Shown: positions 1-8,502, numbered from the stretch's first letter. The stretch is DNA of 33,014 bases from Devosia equisanguinis (GCA_945862355.1 CAMAYR010000031.1:1-33014), one strand, 5' to 3'. Program-made: numbers and translations. Notes: generated by a model not told the origin, from the sequence alone.

Positions 1-885
1 ATGCGCACTTTCTTGACAGGTTTGCTCCTCTTGCTCGGCGCAGCAGCCGCTGCAGCCTATTCGTCGCTCTTCATCGTTCATCAGAACACGCAGGCGATCG
101 TTCTGCGCTTCGGTGATCCGCGCAAGATCATCACCGAGCCGGGTCTCAACTGGAAGATCCCGGGCATGGAGACCGTCGAGTTCTTCGACAAACGCATCCT
201 CGATCTCGACACGGCGCCACAGGAGGTCACGGTGTCGGATCAGAAGCGCCTCGTTGTCGATGCTTTCACGCGTTACCGCGTCACCGAGCCCCTCAAGTTC
301 TATCAGACCGTCCGCGGCATCCAGAACGTGCGCTCGACGCTTGGTCCGATCGTGGACAGCTCCTTGCGCCGTGTCCTCGGCGGGGCTTCGTTCCAGGACG
401 TCGTGCGCGACAAGCGCGAGGACCTGATGAATCGGATCGCCAAGTCGGTGAACGACGAAGGCAAGGAATTCGGGATCGAGGTCGTCGATGTGCGTATCAA
501 GCGCGCAGACTTGCCGCGGCCCAACTCGCAGAGCGTGTTCGCCCGCATGAAAGCCGAGCGCGATCGGGAGGCGGCCGAGTTTCGCGCCGAAGGCGCCGCC
601 GCTGCCAACCGAATCCGTGCCACGGCCGATCGAGAGGTGACGGTTCTGGTGGCCGAGGCCAATCGCAAATCCGAGCAGATGCGTGGTGAAGGCGATGCCG
701 AGCGCAACCGGATCTTCGCCGAAGCCTATGGGCGTGACCCGGATTTCTTCGCGTTCTACCGGTCGATGCAGGCCTACGACAATTCCATGCAGGCCAAGGG
801 TACGCGGATGCTGCTGTCGCCGGACAGCGAGTTCTTCCGTTATTTCAACAATCCGCTCGGGGCGCCGGGTGCGGCGGCTAAATGA
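1..885 (+). CDS. hflC: HflC, membrane protease modulator (SPFH/band 7)
   Basis: HflC pairs with HflK in an inner-membrane SPFH complex that surrounds and modulates the FtsH protease. The 294-residue product has an N-terminal membrane anchor (about residues 5-25, Leu/Ala-rich), a band-7 domain (about 25-190, starting FIVHQNTQAIVLRFGDP) and a charged, Ala/Glu/Arg-rich helical stretch (about 185-240, coiled-coil-like). It ends in the HflC-type region with YGRDPDFFAFYRSMQAY. The length is normal for alphaproteobacterial HflC. The window opens exactly on its ATG, so hflK, normally just upstream, would lie outside. The stop overlaps the next gene's start (ATGA), and degP follows, which is the usual membrane and periplasm quality-control arrangement. 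Family assignment is secure. Confidence 0.95.
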   Translation: MRTFLTGLLLLLGAAAAAAYSSLFIVHQNTQAIVLRFGDPRKIITEPGLNWKIPGMETVEFFDKRILDLDTAPQEVTVSDQKRLVVDAFTRYRVTEPLKFYQTVRGIQNVRSTLGPIVDSSLRRVLGGASFQDVVRDKREDLMNRIAKSVNDEGKEFGIEVVDVRIKRADLPRPNSQSVFARMKAERDREAAEFRAEGAAAANRIRATADREVTVLVAEANRKSEQMRGEGDAERNRIFAEAYGRDPDFFAFYRSMQAYDNSMQAKGTRMLLSPDSEFFRYFNNPLGAPGAAAK

Positions 886-1067
886 GCGACTTGGCCGTTG
901 GTATCGGGCTGGTGCTCGTCATCGAGGGCTTGATCTGGGCGCTGGCGCCTGCGGCGGGGATCAGGATGCTGATCGCTGCCGCATCGACGCCACAACCCGC
1001 GTTGAGACTGTCGGGGTTGGCCGCCGTGGCGATCGGTGTCGGCATCGTCTGGCTCGTGCGTGGTTGA
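882..1067 (+). CDS. DUF2065 (YjeT-like) small inner-membrane protein
   Basis: A 61-residue, very hydrophobic protein with two predicted membrane helices (about residues 4-20 and 42-59) joined by a short loop containing RMLIAAASTPQPALRLSG. This matches the DUF2065/YjeT family, which sits beside hflKC in many proteobacteria; its function is unknown. The ATG overlaps the hflC stop by four bases, indicating translational coupling and co-transcription. No catalytic residues are visible. Confidence 0.85.
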   Translation: MSDLAVGIGLVLVIEGLIWALAPAAGIRMLIAAASTPQPALRLSGLAAVAIGVGIVWLVRG

Positions 1068-1122
1068 GGCCTTCGCCGGCGACGACCGTGCAATCCGTGT
1101 CGAGTTCACGTGACCGCCGCCG

Positions 1123-1151
1123 TTGACAATAGCGGCGCGCCGGACTGAATT
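1123..1151 (+). promoter_or_regulatory. candidate sigma-70-type promoter of degP
   Basis: A perfect TTGACA (1123-1128) is followed after 17 bases by TGAATT (1146-1151), a weak -10 box. It lies about 75 bases upstream of the preferred degP start, in the only sizeable gap of the hflC-DUF2065-degP series. The spacer contains the palindrome GGCGCGCC. Read by eye only. Confidence 0.35.
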
Positions 1152-1225
1152 GCGGATCAGTACTTAGCGTCTTGTGCACTCCGACGAGCCTCGAGGCGGT
1201 CACGATGACGACAGGAGATGACGTC

Positions 1226-2719
1226 ATGATGCCGGAACTTATGCCGGAGCGAACGCCCTCCCGGTCTGTCCGGCGACGCTTGGCGTGGGCTGCTGCCGTC
1301 ACCGCCGTCGCGCTGGCGGGTACGGCTGGCACCGAGGCGCAACGCGCCCTCGCCCAGTCGCGCGGGCCGCAGTCCGTGGCGCCGGTTGCCGAGCGGTTGG
1401 CTCCCGCCGTGGTCAACATTTCCACGAGCCAGACCGTCAAGGGCAGTTCCGGCGGCGCGCTTCCTCGCGTGCCGAAGGGGGCACCGTTCGAGGAGTTCTT
1501 CGACGACTTCTTCAAGCCCGGCAAGGCGGCAGGGCCCGAGCGCAAGGTGTCCTCGCTGGGCTCCGGTTTCGTGATCGACGGGAAGGAAGGCCTGATCGTC
1601 ACCAACGTGCATGTGATCGAGGGCGCCGACGAGATCGTCGCCAATTTTGCCGATGGCACCAAGCTGAAGGTCGAGAAGGTCGTAGGGCGTGATCCCAAGA
1701 CCGACATCGCGCTGCTCAAGGTGACGCCGAAGAAGCCGCTTTCGTCGGTCAAGTTCGGTCGGTCCGACACCGTCAAGGTCGGCGACTGGGTGATGGCGAT
1801 CGGCAATCCGTTCGGGCTCGGTGGCACCGTCACGGTCGGGATCATCTCCGCCAAGGCCCGCGACATCAACTCCGGTCCCTACGACGATTATCTCCAGACC
1901 GATGCCGCCATCAACAAGGGCAACTCGGGCGGCCCGCTGTTCAACATGGACGGCGACGTCGTCGGCGTGAATACGGCGATCATCTCGCCAACCGGGGGCT
2001 CGATCGGCATCGGCTTCGCGGTGCCCGCCGACACCGTGGTCGGCATCATCGAGCAGTTCAAGCAGTATGGCGAAGTTCGGCGCGGCTGGCTTGGTGTCCG
2101 CCTCGCCACCGTCACAGACGAGCTTGCCACCCAGCTTGGCCTCAAGGAGAGCACCGGCGCTCATGTCTCCAGCGTCGCCAAGGGGGGGCCTGCAGCCGCC
2201 GCCGGCGTCGAGACCGACGACGTGATCGTCCGCTTCGATGGCCAGGATGTCACCGCCATGCGCAGCCTCCCACGCATCGTGGCGCAGACGCCGGTGGGCA
2301 AGTCCGTCAGTGTCGAGCTGCTCCGTAAAGGCCAGCGCCGCACGCTGAAAGTCGTGATCGGGCGTCTGGCTGAGGATGAGCCAGCGACGCCGGCAGCGAT
2401 CGGCGCGGACAAGTCCGGTGAGCGGACACTGATGGGGATGCGGTTGGCCCCCCTCGACGATGAGCTGCGCAAGAAGCACGGTCTCAAGGACACGGTGAAG
2501 GGCATCGCTATCCTGGCGGTCGATACGGGCAGCCAGGCTGCCCGGCGCGAGCTGAAAGTCGGCGACGTGATCGTCGAGGCACAGGACGAGGCTGTGACGT
2601 CGGTGCAGGACCTGGTCGAGCGCATCGACAAGGTGCGTAAGAGCGGCCGCAAGCAGATTCTACTGCGCGTCGAGAACGCGAAGGGCGAGATCCGCTCCGT
2701 CGCGCTGCCGTTCGAATGA
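1226..2719 (+). CDS. degP: DegP/HtrA (Do family) periplasmic serine endoprotease
   Basis: An ATP-independent periplasmic protease/chaperone that degrades misfolded envelope proteins. With the start at 1226 the product has 497 residues. The start was chosen because AGGAG lies at 1213-1217; an in-frame ATG at 1205 and a longer frame from 1172 lack such a site. An Arg-rich N-terminus and hydrophobic segment (about 15-35) form a signal peptide ending near ALA-Q. The trypsin-like domain carries the triad His129 (TNVHVIEG), Asp160 (DPKTDIALLKV) and Ser234 (NKGNSGGPLF). Two PDZ domains follow, about residues 285-375 and 400-490. Length and layout are those of a complete Do-type protease. A 4-base-loop hairpin just after the stop probably ends the transcript. 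Confidence 0.95.
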   Translation: MMPELMPERTPSRSVRRRLAWAAAVTAVALAGTAGTEAQRALAQSRGPQSVAPVAERLAPAVVNISTSQTVKGSSGGALPRVPKGAPFEEFFDDFFKPGKAAGPERKVSSLGSGFVIDGKEGLIVTNVHVIEGADEIVANFADGTKLKVEKVVGRDPKTDIALLKVTPKKPLSSVKFGRSDTVKVGDWVMAIGNPFGLGGTVTVGIISAKARDINSGPYDDYLQTDAAINKGNSGGPLFNMDGDVVGVNTAIISPTGGSIGIGFAVPADTVVGIIEQFKQYGEVRRGWLGVRLATVTDELATQLGLKESTGAHVSSVAKGGPAAAAGVETDDVIVRFDGQDVTAMRSLPRIVAQTPVGKSVSVELLRKGQRRTLKVVIGRLAEDEPATPAAIGADKSGERTLMGMRLAPLDDELRKKHGLKDTVKGIAILAVDTGSQAARRELKVGDVIVEAQDEAVTSVQDLVERIDKVRKSGRKQILLRVENAKGEIRSVALPFE

Positions 2720-2721
2720 GT

Positions 2722-2741
2722 GGCGGGGCTACTGCCCCGCC
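2722..2741. terminator. bidirectional hairpin between degP and xseB
   Basis: A perfect 8-bp stem, GGCGGGGC/GCCCCGCC (2722-2729 and 2734-2741), with a TACT loop. It begins three bases after the degP stop and covers the xseB stop. The genes converge here, so it could end both transcripts. There is no T-run. Confidence 0.55.
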
Positions 2742-3013
2742 GGATCGAGCGGCTCGGAACCCTTGGGCGTGCCATCCCCTGCGAAGGTCAGCTTTTCGAC
2801 CTTCGCCTCGGCCTGCTTGAGCAGTCTGTCGCAATGCTCGCGGAGTGCTGCGCCGCGCTCGTAGATGGCGATCGATTCTTCGAGTTCCACGTCGCCCCGC
2901 TCGAGCCTCGCAACAATGGTTTCGAGTTCCTTCAGCGACCGCTCGAAGCTCATTTCCCTGATATCGGCATTGCGGGCACCGGCGCGCGGCGCTGGGTTCG
3001 GCGTCGTGTTCAT
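2729..3013 (-). CDS. xseB: Exodeoxyribonuclease VII small subunit
   Basis: XseB binds the large subunit XseA to form exonuclease VII, which degrades single-stranded DNA to short oligonucleotides. The 94-residue product has a disordered N-terminus and the conserved helical core [18 protein letters not shown], then [15 protein letters not shown] and [12 protein letters not shown]. Size is typical. It lies downstream of the histone-deacetylase-like gene on the same strand, an order seen in many Rhizobiales, but a repeat element of about 100 bases separates the two. Its 3' end forms part of the hairpin shared with degP. Confidence 0.93.
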   Translation of the reverse strand: MNTTPNPAPRAGARNADIREMSFERSLKELETIVARLERGDVELEESIAIYERGAALREHCDRLLKQAEAKVEKLTFAGDGTPKGSEPLDPAGQ

Positions 3014-3040
3014 GCGTTCACATCCTCTGGCCCGCCGCGA

Positions 3041-3144
3041 AATTGGGGACAGCCACTATTACACTGGCTTGCCCGAGGCGATCCCCTCCCGGCACGAGAA
3101 AATGGTGGCTGTCCCCATTTTCGTATCGTCCCCATTTTCGTATC
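3041..3144. repeat. REP-like inverted repeat with a tandem 17-bp direct repeat
   Basis: Arms at 3041-3060 (begins AATTGGGGACAGCCAC) and 3101-3120 (ends GTGGCTGTCCCCATTT) are inverted repeats matching at 18 of 20 positions, 40 bases apart. The right arm runs into two perfect adjacent copies of GTCCCCATTTTCGTATC (3111-3127 and 3128-3144). The second copy overlaps the stop codon of the upstream deacetylase-like gene. GGGGACAG/CTGTCCCC arms next to AT-rich bases resemble proteobacterial REP palindromes moved by RAYT (IS200-like) transposases. No transposase is present here, so class membership is inferred. Confidence 0.65.
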
Positions 3145-4084
3145 AGGCCCCCATCAGCTTCGTCACATGCACCGCCACGGATCGGGCCAGCGCGTTGAGG
3201 TCGTAGCCGCCTTCCAGCATGGATACCAGCCGACCGCCAGCATGTCGGTCGGCAACTTTCATGAGCGCCTCCGTCGCCCACCCGAAATCCGGCTCCTGCA
3301 AGCGCAGGTTCGCGAGCGGATCGTCGGCGTGGGCATCGAAACCGGCCGAGATCAGGACCAGATCGGGCGCGAAATCGTTTAGCGCGGGCAGGATGCGCGA
3401 TTCGAATGCTTCCTGGAACTGCTCGCCGGCATCGCCGGGCCTGAGCGGCGCATTCCAGATGTTGCCAGCCCCCCGCTCGGACAGAGCGCCGGTGCCCGGA
3501 TATAGCGGCATCTGATGCGTCGAGGCGTAGAACAAGTCCTTGTCCGACCAGAAGATGTCCTGTGTGCCGTTCCCATGATGGACGTCGAAGTCTATCACCG
3601 CGATGCGCTCGGCGCCGTGGCGGGCGCGCGCGTAGAGACCGGCGATTGCAATGCTGTTGAAGAGACAAAAACCCATCGGGCGTCGCATCTCGGCATGGTG
3701 CCCCGGCGGGCGTACCTGGCAGAATACGTTGCGGACGCCGCTCTCCTTGTCCATCACGAGATCGACGGCGCGCAGGCCGGCGCCGACCGCACGCAACGCC
3801 GCCTCCCACGATCCCTCCGACATTACCGTGTCGCCGTCGATATGGACGGTCTGGCCCCCACGCGGGCGGGCGTTGCTCAATGCCTCGATCAACTCCGTCG
3901 GGTGCGCCAGGGCGATCTGCGCCTCGACGTCCTCCCGAAGCGGGGCGTCTTCGCGCAGGAGCATCGTGAACTCCTTGCGCTCGAGAGCCTTGGTGACCGC
4001 GCGCATGCGATCGGGACGCTCGGGATGACCGGGCCCCGTATCGTGATTGACGAAGCAGGAATGCGTAATCAGGAGCGTCGACAT
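3143..4084 (-). CDS. Histone deacetylase-like (class II) zinc amidohydrolase
   Basis: Bacterial members of the arginase/deacetylase superfamily remove acetyl groups from small amines such as acetylpolyamines, or from proteins. The 313-residue product is full length. It shows RPPGHHAE (His129-His130), the metal site IDFDVHHGNGT (Asp167, His169), a second metal Asp in SAGFDAH (Asp250) and the catalytic-loop EGGYD (Tyr294), so all expected active-site residues are present. The ATG at 4084 begins the conserved MSTLLITHSCFVNHDTG; open frame upstream of it shows no homology. It precedes xseB on the minus strand. The true substrate cannot be told from sequence. Confidence 0.9.
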   Translation of the reverse strand: MSTLLITHSCFVNHDTGPGHPERPDRMRAVTKALERKEFTMLLREDAPLREDVEAQIALAHPTELIEALSNARPRGGQTVHIDGDTVMSEGSWEAALRAVGAGLRAVDLVMDKESGVRNVFCQVRPPGHHAEMRRPMGFCLFNSIAIAGLYARARHGAERIAVIDFDVHHGNGTQDIFWSDKDLFYASTHQMPLYPGTGALSERGAGNIWNAPLRPGDAGEQFQEAFESRILPALNDFAPDLVLISAGFDAHADDPLANLRLQEPDFGWATEALMKVADRHAGGRLVSMLEGGYDLNALARSVAVHVTKLMGA

Positions 4085-4101
4085 GAGTTGCTCGGGTTGG
4101 C

Positions 4102-4128
4102 GGTGCCTGCCCCTTCGGGGCGGACACC
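4102..4128 (-). terminator. hairpin downstream of the glyoxalase-fold gene
   Basis: Arms GGTGCCTGCCCC (4102-4113) and GGGGCGGACACC (4117-4128) pair with one mismatch and one wobble around a TTC loop. It lies between the glyoxalase-fold gene stop and the deacetylase-like gene start, so it may separate the two transcripts. There is no T-run. Confidence 0.45.
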
Positions 4129-4164
4129 GTGGCACGTCGTGAGGTCGAGAACGGCGCGGCAGCG

Positions 4165-4581
4165 CTACTTCGCCGGCACGACTTCCTTCACTGCGCCGCG
4201 CCAGCCGTTCGCGGTCACGTCGAACACGATGCCTTCCGGGGTCTTGTACTTGACCTCGTAGAACACGTTGGGGTTCTGCTCGAAACGCCCCGTCATCCAA
4301 CTGCCGCCGGCATCCTTGATGCGCTGGTCCGTGGCCTTGGTGTCGTCGACCCACATGCCGAAGTGGATCAGGCCTTCGTAGTCCGGCTGGTCCTCGAAGC
4401 CCGGCGTCGGCTCGTCGCCGAAGTTGAGCAGCGCGACGTTCATCACGCCGTCGGTCATGTAGACGCCGCGCTGGGCGCTGCCCGCACGCGTCATGCCGAA
4501 CGCTTCCTCGAAGAACTTTGCAGATTTCTCGGGATCCTTCACGGAAATGGCGATGTGGCGCAGCTTGGCGGGTTCGGTCAT
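4165..4581 (-). CDS. VOC-superfamily (glyoxalase/dioxygenase-fold) protein
   Basis: A 138-residue single-domain vicinal-oxygen-chelate protein. It has the two beta-alpha-beta-beta-beta halves, starting KLRHIAISVKDPEKSAKFFEEAFG and later GLIHFGMWVDDTKATDQRIKDAG. His9, the histidine in LIHFGMWV and the late YKTPEGIVFDV strand are where family members place metal ligands. The start at 4581 is supported by AAGGAG (minus strand, 4591-4596); the open frame extends upstream without homology. It is probably soluble and cytoplasmic. It could be a lactoylglutathione lyase-like enzyme, an extradiol dioxygenase relative or a resistance protein; the neighbours do not decide. Confidence 0.8.
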   Translation of the reverse strand: MTEPAKLRHIAISVKDPEKSAKFFEEAFGMTRAGSAQRGVYMTDGVMNVALLNFGDEPTPGFEDQPDYEGLIHFGMWVDDTKATDQRIKDAGGSWMTGRFEQNPNVFYEVKYKTPEGIVFDVTANGWRGAVKEVVPAK

Positions 4582-4685
4582 GGGCTTTTGCTCCTTGGGG
4601 TGTCGTGCACTGAAAGGGTGCGGCCAGACTTGACGATGGCGCTTGTCTCGACCGCCCCGAACTCGATCGTCGAATGCTGCGGGCC

Positions 4686-5660
4686 CTATTTGGGCTCCAA
4701 CCCGGCCTTGCGGACGACATCGCCCCACAGCTTGGCATCGGCTTTGATTTCCCGGGCGAACTCGTCGGGCCTATTTCCGCTGGGCGTGACGCCGAGCGCG
4801 GTGAGGCGTTCCGCGATTTTCGGGTCCTTGACCGCCTTGGCGACCTCGGCCGCCAGCCTGTCCACGATCGCCCTAGGCGTGCTGGCCGGCGCGGCGAGCC
4901 CGTTCCAGGTGTTGACCACGAAATCCTTGAAGCCGCTCTCGATCATGGTCGGCAGCGCCGGCATCTGGGGGATACGCTTTTCCGATGTGACGGCGATTGC
5001 CCTGACCGTTCCTGCCGAGGCCTGCTGCACCACGTCGGAAGCGTTCATGAAGGCCATCGGGATGTGACCGGCCACGACGTTGTTCATCGGCTCGGAGCCC
5101 CCGCGCAGATGTACCGCCGCAACCGTCAGTCCCGTGCGTTGCAGGAACAGCACCATCGTGAGGTTCATGTGACTGCCCTGGCCGCCTGAGGCGTAGGTCG
5201 TCTTGTCTTGCGCCTTGATCCAGGCGACGAGTTCCGTCGGCGTCTTGGCCGGCACCTTTGGATTGACGGCGAGGATATAGCTGTTGGTGCCGATATTCGA
5301 GATCGGCGCGTAATCGTTGATCGGATCGTACTTCACCTTGATCATCGCCGGCACGATCGCAGCTTGCGGCAGCGGATAGGTCAGCAGCGTGTAGCCGTCC
5401 GGCGGCGCTGCCCTGACCGCCTCCATGGCGATTGCGCCGCTGGCCCCGGAGCGGTTCTCGACCACGAATTGCTGATTGAGGCTCTCCGACAGCCGCGCCG
5501 AAATGAGGCGCGCAATGGCATCGGTGTTGCCACCGGCCGCATAAGGCACGATCACCTTCACCGGTCGGGTCGGATAGGCCTGGGCTAGCACTGCGCTGCT
5601 CCCGGCGGCCAAACCTAGCAAACCGAGACACACACGCACACGTAGAAAACGTAAGATCAT
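4686..5660 (-). CDS. Bug/TctC-family periplasmic solute-binding protein
   Basis: Extracytoplasmic receptor of the tripartite tricarboxylate transporter type, binding a small carboxylate or related solute. The product has about 324 residues: a signal peptide (about 1-27, ending SSAVLAQA), then the family opening YPTRPVKVIVPYAAGGNTDAIAR. NRSGASGAIAMEAV and PPDGYTLL follow, and later AFMNASDVVQQASAGTVRAIAVTSEKR. The start at 5660 has GGAG nine bases upstream; ATG at 5675 is an alternative. No TctA/TctB membrane genes are nearby, as is common for orphan Bug proteins. It is divergent from an amidase, so its ligand may be an amide or its acid product, which is inference only. Confidence 0.88.
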   Translation of the reverse strand: MILRFLRVRVCLGLLGLAAGSSAVLAQAYPTRPVKVIVPYAAGGNTDAIARLISARLSESLNQQFVVENRSGASGAIAMEAVRAAPPDGYTLLTYPLPQAAIVPAMIKVKYDPINDYAPISNIGTNSYILAVNPKVPAKTPTELVAWIKAQDKTTYASGGQGSHMNLTMVLFLQRTGLTVAAVHLRGGSEPMNNVVAGHIPMAFMNASDVVQQASAGTVRAIAVTSEKRIPQMPALPTMIESGFKDFVVNTWNGLAAPASTPRAIVDRLAAEVAKAVKDPKIAERLTALGVTPSGNRPDEFAREIKADAKLWGDVVRKAGLEPK

Positions 5661-5777
5661 TGCTTTCGGCTCCATGATCCTTGCGGCACAATCGTCGTCT
5701 GATCGCGATGCAACATGCACGACCTCGCGAGCACGGACAAGGCGCTGCAAGCCGAGTACTGAAAGCGGAGGAATGAG

Positions 5778-7097
5778 ATGGTCGATCTGCGCGCGAAAGG
5801 CCCCGGCGGGCTCAATCTGCTGAGTGCAAGCGAGGCCTCTGCGCTTCTCGAGGCGGGTAAGTCGACATCGGTGCGCCTCGTCGAGGATTGCCTGTCGCGC
5901 ATCGAGGCGCGCGATGCCGATGTCCGGGCCTGGGCTCATCTCGATCGCGAGGCAGCGATTGCGCAGGCGCGTGCCCGGGACGCCGAGCCCCGGCGCGGCC
6001 CCCTTCACGGCATTCCAGTCGGCATCAAGGACATTTTCGACACCCATGACATGCCGACGGCCTATGGCTCCGCCATCTACCGCGGCTTCCAGCCCCACGC
6101 GGATACGGCCGCCGTGGGTCTCCTTCGCATGGCCGGCGCGGTCATCCTCGGCAAGTGTGTGACGACGGAGTTCGCCAGCCCCGTGCCGCGCGAGACCCGC
6201 AACCCGCACGATCGAGCGCGCAGCCCCGGCGTCTCGTCGAGCGGCTCGGCTGCTGCCGTCGCGGACTATCAGGTGCCGCTTTCGCTCGGCTCCCAGACCG
6301 GCGGCTCGACAATCCTGCCCGCCTCGTTCTGTGGCGTCGTCGGCTACAAGGCGAGCTTGACCGGCATCGACCGGGGCGGCATTCGCCACCTGCGCCCGAC
6401 GCTCGACACGATGGGCCTGTTCGCACGCACGCTAGACGACATCGCACTGCTGCGCTCAGCGCTTGTCGGCCACACCGCGCCAGACGCTGCGCGCCGGATC
6501 GAGGCTCCTCCGCGCATCGGCCTTTGCCGCTCCATCAACTGGTCTCAGGCCGAGCCGGCGACGCAGGACGCGTTCGATCTTGCGGCCGCCGCACTGGCCA
6601 AGGCGGGGGCGTCGATCGTCGATGCAGAGATGCCGGCGGTGTTCGACGGCATCGAGGCGAGTTTCCGCGTGATCTCGACCGTCGAAGGCACGCGCGCACT
6701 TGGTGAGGAGATCGCACGCCATTCAGCATCGCTGAACCACTACATCAGGGCCGCCCACGAGCAAGCGCGCGGGAACGATCAGGCTGCATACGACAGGGCT
6801 CAACAACACGCGCTGGCCTGCCGCCGGACGCTGGCGGGAATGTTCCAGGGCTGCGACGTGCTCATCACGCCGTCGGCGGCGGGCGAGGCCGTGGCCGATC
6901 TCGTCTCGGTGTCGAACTCTGCTTTCAATCGCATCTGGACGTTGATGCACACACCGACCCTCTCGCTGCCGGTGGCGACAGGCCCCAACGGTATGCCGAT
7001 CGGTATTCAGGTCGTCGGTCCTGCCGGCGGCGACGATCGCACGATCGCATTCGCGCGCTGGATCCGGGACCGGCTCGGCGCCGATAGCTCGGGCTGA
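5778..7097 (+). CDS. Amidase-signature family amidohydrolase
   Basis: Hydrolyses a C-N amide bond to acid and ammonia or amine. The 439-residue product contains the amidase signature with Lys84 (GIPVGIKDIFDT), Ser153 in GVSSSGSAAAV and Ser177 in SQTGGSTILPA. These spacings equal those of the Ser-cisSer-Lys triad in characterised members, so it should be active. One departure is GV where most members have GG before the serine-rich motif. The start follows GGAGG (5767-5771). The gene is divergent from the Bug-type binding protein about 100 bases away, and the two may share regulation. The stop codon overlaps the -35 box of the next operon. Substrate unknown; GatA is unlikely without gatB/gatC neighbours. 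Confidence 0.88.
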   Translation: MVDLRAKGPGGLNLLSASEASALLEAGKSTSVRLVEDCLSRIEARDADVRAWAHLDREAAIAQARARDAEPRRGPLHGIPVGIKDIFDTHDMPTAYGSAIYRGFQPHADTAAVGLLRMAGAVILGKCVTTEFASPVPRETRNPHDRARSPGVSSSGSAAAVADYQVPLSLGSQTGGSTILPASFCGVVGYKASLTGIDRGGIRHLRPTLDTMGLFARTLDDIALLRSALVGHTAPDAARRIEAPPRIGLCRSINWSQAEPATQDAFDLAAAALAKAGASIVDAEMPAVFDGIEASFRVISTVEGTRALGEEIARHSASLNHYIRAAHEQARGNDQAAYDRAQQHALACRRTLAGMFQGCDVLITPSAAGEAVADLVSVSNSAFNRIWTLMHTPTLSLPVATGPNGMPIGIQVVGPAGGDDRTIAFARWIRDRLGADSSG

Positions 7098-7124
7098 TCC
7101 AACTCCCTCCCGGCAGCGTAATAG
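7095..7124 (+). promoter_or_regulatory. sigma-E (ECF11/ChrR-type) promoter of the FAD-DUF1365-cfa operon
   Basis: TGATCC (7095-7100), 18 bases, then TAATAG (7119-7124). The -35 matches the TGATCC box known for Rhodobacter sphaeroides sigma-E, and the same box and spacing precede folE and rpoE in this window. The -10 lies about 30 bases before the FAD oxidoreductase start. The -35 overlaps the amidase stop codon. Confidence 0.75.
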
Positions 7125-7155
7125 CTGCTTAACCGCCGCAGAGAGGCCCCCTCGC

Positions 7156-8502
7156 ATGGACCGTTTCGAACGCGTTGCCGTGATCGGCAGCGGCATATCC
7201 GGCCTCGGCGCGGCCTGGCTGTTGTCGCGCCGTTGTGACGTGACGCTGTTCGAGCGCGAAAGCTACATCGGCGGTCACAGCAACACCGTGGAGGCTCCCG
7301 CGGCTGGGCAATCGGTGCCCGTCGACACCGGCTTCATCGTCTACAACGAGGCGAGCTACCCCAATCTGGTGGCCCTTTTCGAGCATCTCGGTGTCCCGAC
7401 CGCTCCGACCAGCATGAGCTTCGCGGTCTCCCTCGACAAGGGCCGCTACGAGTACTCGGGCACGGGACTGTCGGGACTGTTCGGGCAGCCGTCCAACCTT
7501 CTGAGCCCCAGCCACTGGGCGATGACCGCAGACGTGTTCCGCTTTTTCAGGGAAGCCCGCGAGTTGTTGCGGACCGACGGCGCCGACGGCCCCTCGCTTG
7601 GCCAGTATCTGGCGGAGCACCGCTACTCGCGCAGCTTCATCGAGCGTCACATCGTGCCGATGGCGGCTGCCATCTGGTCGACGCCGTCCTCCCAGGTGCT
7701 GAGCTTTCCGGCGGCATCTTTCGTGCGCTTTTTCGACAACCACGGCCTCCTTCAGGCGCGCAACCAGCCTGTCTGGCGCACCGTCGTCGGCGGCAGCCGT
7801 GAGTACGTCGGCCGCATCCTCGCCGCGATGCCGGCACAAGTCGTGAAGGATGCCGGCGTGAGCCGTATCGACCGCGATGCGAGAGGCGTGGTCGTCCATC
7901 ATCGCGGCGGTCAGCAGCGCTTCGATGCTTGCGTGATCGCGACCCATGCCGACGAGGCGTTGTCCTTGCTCGGCGAGGCGACGACCGACGAGCGCGACCT
8001 TCTCGGCGCCTTCCGGTACCAGCGCAATCTGGCGATCCTGCATCGAGACTCGAGCTTCATGCCGCGCCGCAGACGGTTGTGGTCGAGCTGGAACTATCTC
8101 GGTAGCGGTGCAGGCGAGAACCGCTCGCTTTCGCTGACCTACTGGATGAACAATCTTCAGCCGCTCGGCGAGCGCGCGCCGGAGCTGTTCGTCACCTTGA
8201 ATCCCGATCGCGAGATCGACGCCGCCATCGCCACGTTCGACTACGCGCACCCGATGTTCGACACCGCCGCGATGGCCGTCCAACGCGTCCTGTGGCGGCT
8301 GCAGGGCGAGCGTCGGACATGGTTCTGCGGCAGCTATTTCGGCTACGGCTTCCACGAGGACGGTCTGCAGGCAGGCCTTGCCGTCGCCGAGGAGATCGGT
8401 GGCGCGCGGCGGCCTTGGCTGGTCGATGACCCGTCCGGCCGCATTCACGTCGGCCTGCCCCGTCGTGGCGGCGCTGTCCCCGTTCTGGAGGCAGCCGAAT
8501 GA
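7156..8502 (+). CDS. FAD-dependent amine-oxidase-like oxidoreductase of the sigma-E/ChrR lipid operon
   Basis: A 448-residue flavoprotein of the NAD(P)/FAD amine-oxidase/desaturase superfamily. The N-terminal Rossmann motif is VAVIGSGISGLGAAWLL (GxGxxG at 11-16), followed by an acidic strand end (LFERESYIGGHSNTV). PVDTGFIVYNEASYPNL and the C-terminal FCGSYFGYGFHEDGL are typical of the subgroup found next to DUF1365 and Cfa genes. The operon overlaps by ATGA into DUF1365. In R. sphaeroides a related flavoprotein acts as a desaturase in furan fatty acid synthesis, so a methylated acyl chain in the membrane is the likely substrate. That role is inferred from context. A sigma-E promoter precedes it. 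Confidence 0.85.
   Translation: MDRFERVAVIGSGISGLGAAWLLSRRCDVTLFERESYIGGHSNTVEAPAAGQSVPVDTGFIVYNEASYPNLVALFEHLGVPTAPTSMSFAVSLDKGRYEYSGTGLSGLFGQPSNLLSPSHWAMTADVFRFFREARELLRTDGADGPSLGQYLAEHRYSRSFIERHIVPMAAAIWSTPSSQVLSFPAASFVRFFDNHGLLQARNQPVWRTVVGGSREYVGRILAAMPAQVVKDAGVSRIDRDARGVVVHHRGGQQRFDACVIATHADEALSLLGEATTDERDLLGAFRYQRNLAILHRDSSFMPRRRRLWSSWNYLGSGAGENRSLSLTYWMNNLQPLGERAPELFVTLNPDREIDAAIATFDYAHPMFDTAAMAVQRVLWRLQGERRTWFCGSYFGYGFHEDGLQAGLAVAEEIGGARRPWLVDDPSGRIHVGLPRRGGAVPVLEAAE

Noticed and set aside
1157-2479. 440-codon open frame antisense to degP
   Set aside because: It mirrors the intact protease with full catalytic triad; long antisense frames are expected at this GC content and it shows no family features.
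3018-4127. 369-codon frame overlapping the deacetylase-like gene in another frame
   Set aside because: Arg/Gly/Ser-rich shadow of a gene with all its active-site residues in the other frame.
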